From the NCBI GenBank assembly GCA_002377645.1, contig DFQF01000050.1, positions 9,829 through 34,825 of the forward strand: a stretch of DNA of 24,997 nt, written 5' to 3'. The stretch comes from Nitrospinaceae bacterium UBA3496. GTDB lineage: Bacteria > UBA8248. This document shows, one piece after another, positions 23,598-24,997 of the stretch (position 1 is the stretch's first letter; each line of letters opens with the position of its first letter). The notes below the pieces were generated by a model, which saw nothing but the letters and a program-made list of their open reading frames with translations, had not been told where the DNA came from and searched no databases. Made by a program: the position numbers and the translations under genes.

Positions 23598-24997
23598 TTA
23601 AATAGTTCTAGCAATTTCTTCTATTGTATAAGATTCAATAATATCACCAACCTTTATATCATTAAAACCTTCTATTCCTACACCACATTCATATCCTTCC
23701 CTTACTTCATTAACGTCATCTTTGAATCTTTTCAAAGATGAAATATCACCCGTATAAATCACAACACTATCACGAATTAAACGCACTTTTAGGTTTCTTC
23801 TAATAGAACCCTCTTTCACAAAACATCCAGCAATAACACCTACAGAAGGAATTCTAAACAGATCTCTCACTTCTACATTGCCAACTTCAACTTCTTTTCT
23901 TACAGGCTCTAAAATTCCACTTAATGAAGACTTCACTTCTTCAATCGCATCGTAGATAACCGAATGTAATCTAATATCTATATTTTCTTTTTTAGCTGCA
24001 TCTCTTGCCCCTGTTGTAGGTCTTACATTAAAACCAACAATTACTGAATTTGAGGCCGTAGCAAGCATCACATCTGTTTCTGAAATACCACCGACAGAAT
24101 CATGAACAACTTTCACAGAAACTTCTTCATTTCCTAGCTTTGCTAAACTTTCCCTCAAAGCCTCAATACTGCCTTGTGTATCCGCTTTCAAAATAAGATT
24201 TAATTCCTTTAAATCCCCTTCTTTGACAACATCCATAAAATTCTCAAGATTGACATTATTAATGCCCATTAAGCTTGTAACTCTTTCTCTTTGTGATCTT
24301 CTGGAACTAATTTCTCTTGCTGTTCTTTCATCTTCGACGACATTCAGAACATCCCCAGCTTGAGGAACTCCGGAAAAACCAACAATTTCTACTGGTGTTG
24401 ATGGACCTACATCTTCGCATTTCTTTCCTTTATCATCGAACAATGCACGAACTTTTCCATTCCATTTTCCCGAAACGAAATTATCTCCAACACTTAATCT
24501 GCCTCTTTGTACTAATACAGTAGCAACGGGACCTCTTCCCTTGTCAAGTTTTGCTTCAACAACAATTCCAGAAGCGTTGCATTTCCCATTCGCCTTCAGT
24601 TCCAACATTTCTGCTTGCAGAATTGCCAGATCAAGTAAATCCTCTATCCCACTTCCATCCTTTGCGGAGACCGGGCAAAAAACCGTATCTCCTCCCCAGT
24701 CTTCAGGGATCAAGTTTAATTCAGAAAGTTGCTGTTTGATTCTATCAGGATTCGCATCTGGCAAATCCATTTTGTTTATTGCAACCATAATCACAACACC
24801 AGCATCCTTTGCATGAGAAACCGCTTCTCTTGTTTGTGGCATTACACCCTCATTCGCTGCAACAACAAGTACAACCAAATCAGTTATCTGTGACCCCCTT
24901 GCCCTCATAGCAGCAAATGCTTCATGACCTGGAGTGTCTATGAATACAGCAGTACCTTTGTCAGTAACAACACGATAAGCACCAATATGCTGAGTAA
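23598..24997 (-). CDS. infB: Translation initiation factor IF-2, C-terminal two thirds (runs off window)
   Basis: GTPase that recruits fMet-tRNA to the 30S and promotes subunit joining. The frame is open through the window edge, 465 codons plus a partial one, so an internal Met at 24908 is not the start. Reading in: THQ-like QHIGAYRVV (end of G2 region), DTPGHEAFAAMRARG (G3), then NKMDLP (G4) and CPVSAKDGSGI (G5). Domains II-IV follow: VEAKLDKGRGPVATVLVQRG, LNLILKADTQGSIEAL, GFNVRP, and a C-terminal initiator-tRNA-binding barrel with AGCFVKEGSIRRN and VREGYECGVGIEGFNDIKVGD. The P-loop (GHVDHGKT) and the N-terminal domain lie outside the window. Confidence 0.96.
   Translation of the reverse strand, partial: TQHIGAYRVVTDKGTAVFIDTPGHEAFAAMRARGSQITDLVVLVVAANEGVMPQTREAVSHAKDAGVVIMVAINKMDLPDANPDRIKQQLSELNLIPEDWGGDTVFCPVSAKDGSGIEDLLDLAILQAEMLELKANGKCNASGIVVEAKLDKGRGPVATVLVQRGRLSVGDNFVSGKWNGKVRALFDDKGKKCEDVGPSTPVEIVGFSGVPQAGDVLNVVEDERTAREISSRRSQRERVTSLMGINNVNLENFMDVVKEGDLKELNLILKADTQGSIEALRESLAKLGNEEVSVKVVHDSVGGISETDVMLATASNSVIVGFNVRPTTGARDAAKKENIDIRLHSVIYDAIEEVKSSLSGILEPVRKEVEVGNVEVRDLFRIPSVGVIAGCFVKEGSIRRNLKVRLIRDSVVIYTGDISSLKRFKDDVNEVREGYECGVGIEGFNDIKVGDIIESYTIEEIARTI

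Noticed and set aside
1..24997. CRISPR arrays, tRNA or rRNA genes, insertion sequences, phage genes
   Set aside because: No regularly spaced repeats, cloverleaf-like segments, transposase frames or terminal repeats were seen; nearly all sequence is accounted for by protein genes.

Overview
This is a dense bacterial chromosome segment, AT-rich (roughly one third GC by eye), with very short intergenic gaps and no mobile element, CRISPR array, tRNA or rRNA that I can see. The best hint of lineage is gene order. A YlxP-like DUF503 gene sits between infB and rbfA, followed by truB, rpsO and pnp, and a phosphoglycerate-mutase-like 'proposed homoserine kinase' gene lies between hom and lysC. Both are typical of deltaproteobacterial-grade lineages (Desulfobacterota, SAR324 and relatives). 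The low GC and compactness would fit a marine, uncultivated member. This placement is inference; no rRNA is present to test it.

Layout. (1) Positions 9357 down to 1, minus strand, is one unbroken co-directional run with gaps under 40 nt: recO, argS, an FtsN-like SPOR-domain protein, lipA, alaC, hom, a degenerate ApgM-like protein, lysC and the 5' end of glyQ. It joins aminoacyl-tRNA synthesis, lipoate synthesis and the first steps of the aspartate amino-acid family. (2) rpsU (plus strand) diverges from recO behind its own promoter. (3) era, aspS and an acetolactate-synthase-like ThDP enzyme lie on the minus strand (14090 to 9671). (4) hisS diverges to the plus strand and ends stop-on-stop against fxsA. 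(5) A plus-strand block (16019-19275) holds a zinc-type alcohol dehydrogenase, a DUF2064 transferase-like protein and a hydantoinase/dihydropyrimidinase-family amidohydrolase; this is the only accessory-looking part. (6) Minus strand again from 24997 to 19297: infB (partial), DUF503, rbfA, truB, rpsO, pnp and a previously uncalled 32-residue membrane microprotein with a strong ribosome binding site.

Most of the window is core translation and RNA-metabolism machinery. No obviously new multi-gene system is visible. The points most worth a second look are the hom-lysC-embedded ApgM-like protein whose metal-binding motifs have eroded, the microprotein downstream of pnp, a 9-bp perfect inverted repeat between fxsA and the dehydrogenase gene, an AspRS carrying the His associated with non-discriminating enzymes, and a dehydrogenase lacking the usual catalytic Cys. 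Start codons are often non-ATG here (GTG for glyQ and DUF503; TTG for argS, lipA and hisS), which matters when reading gene 5' ends.
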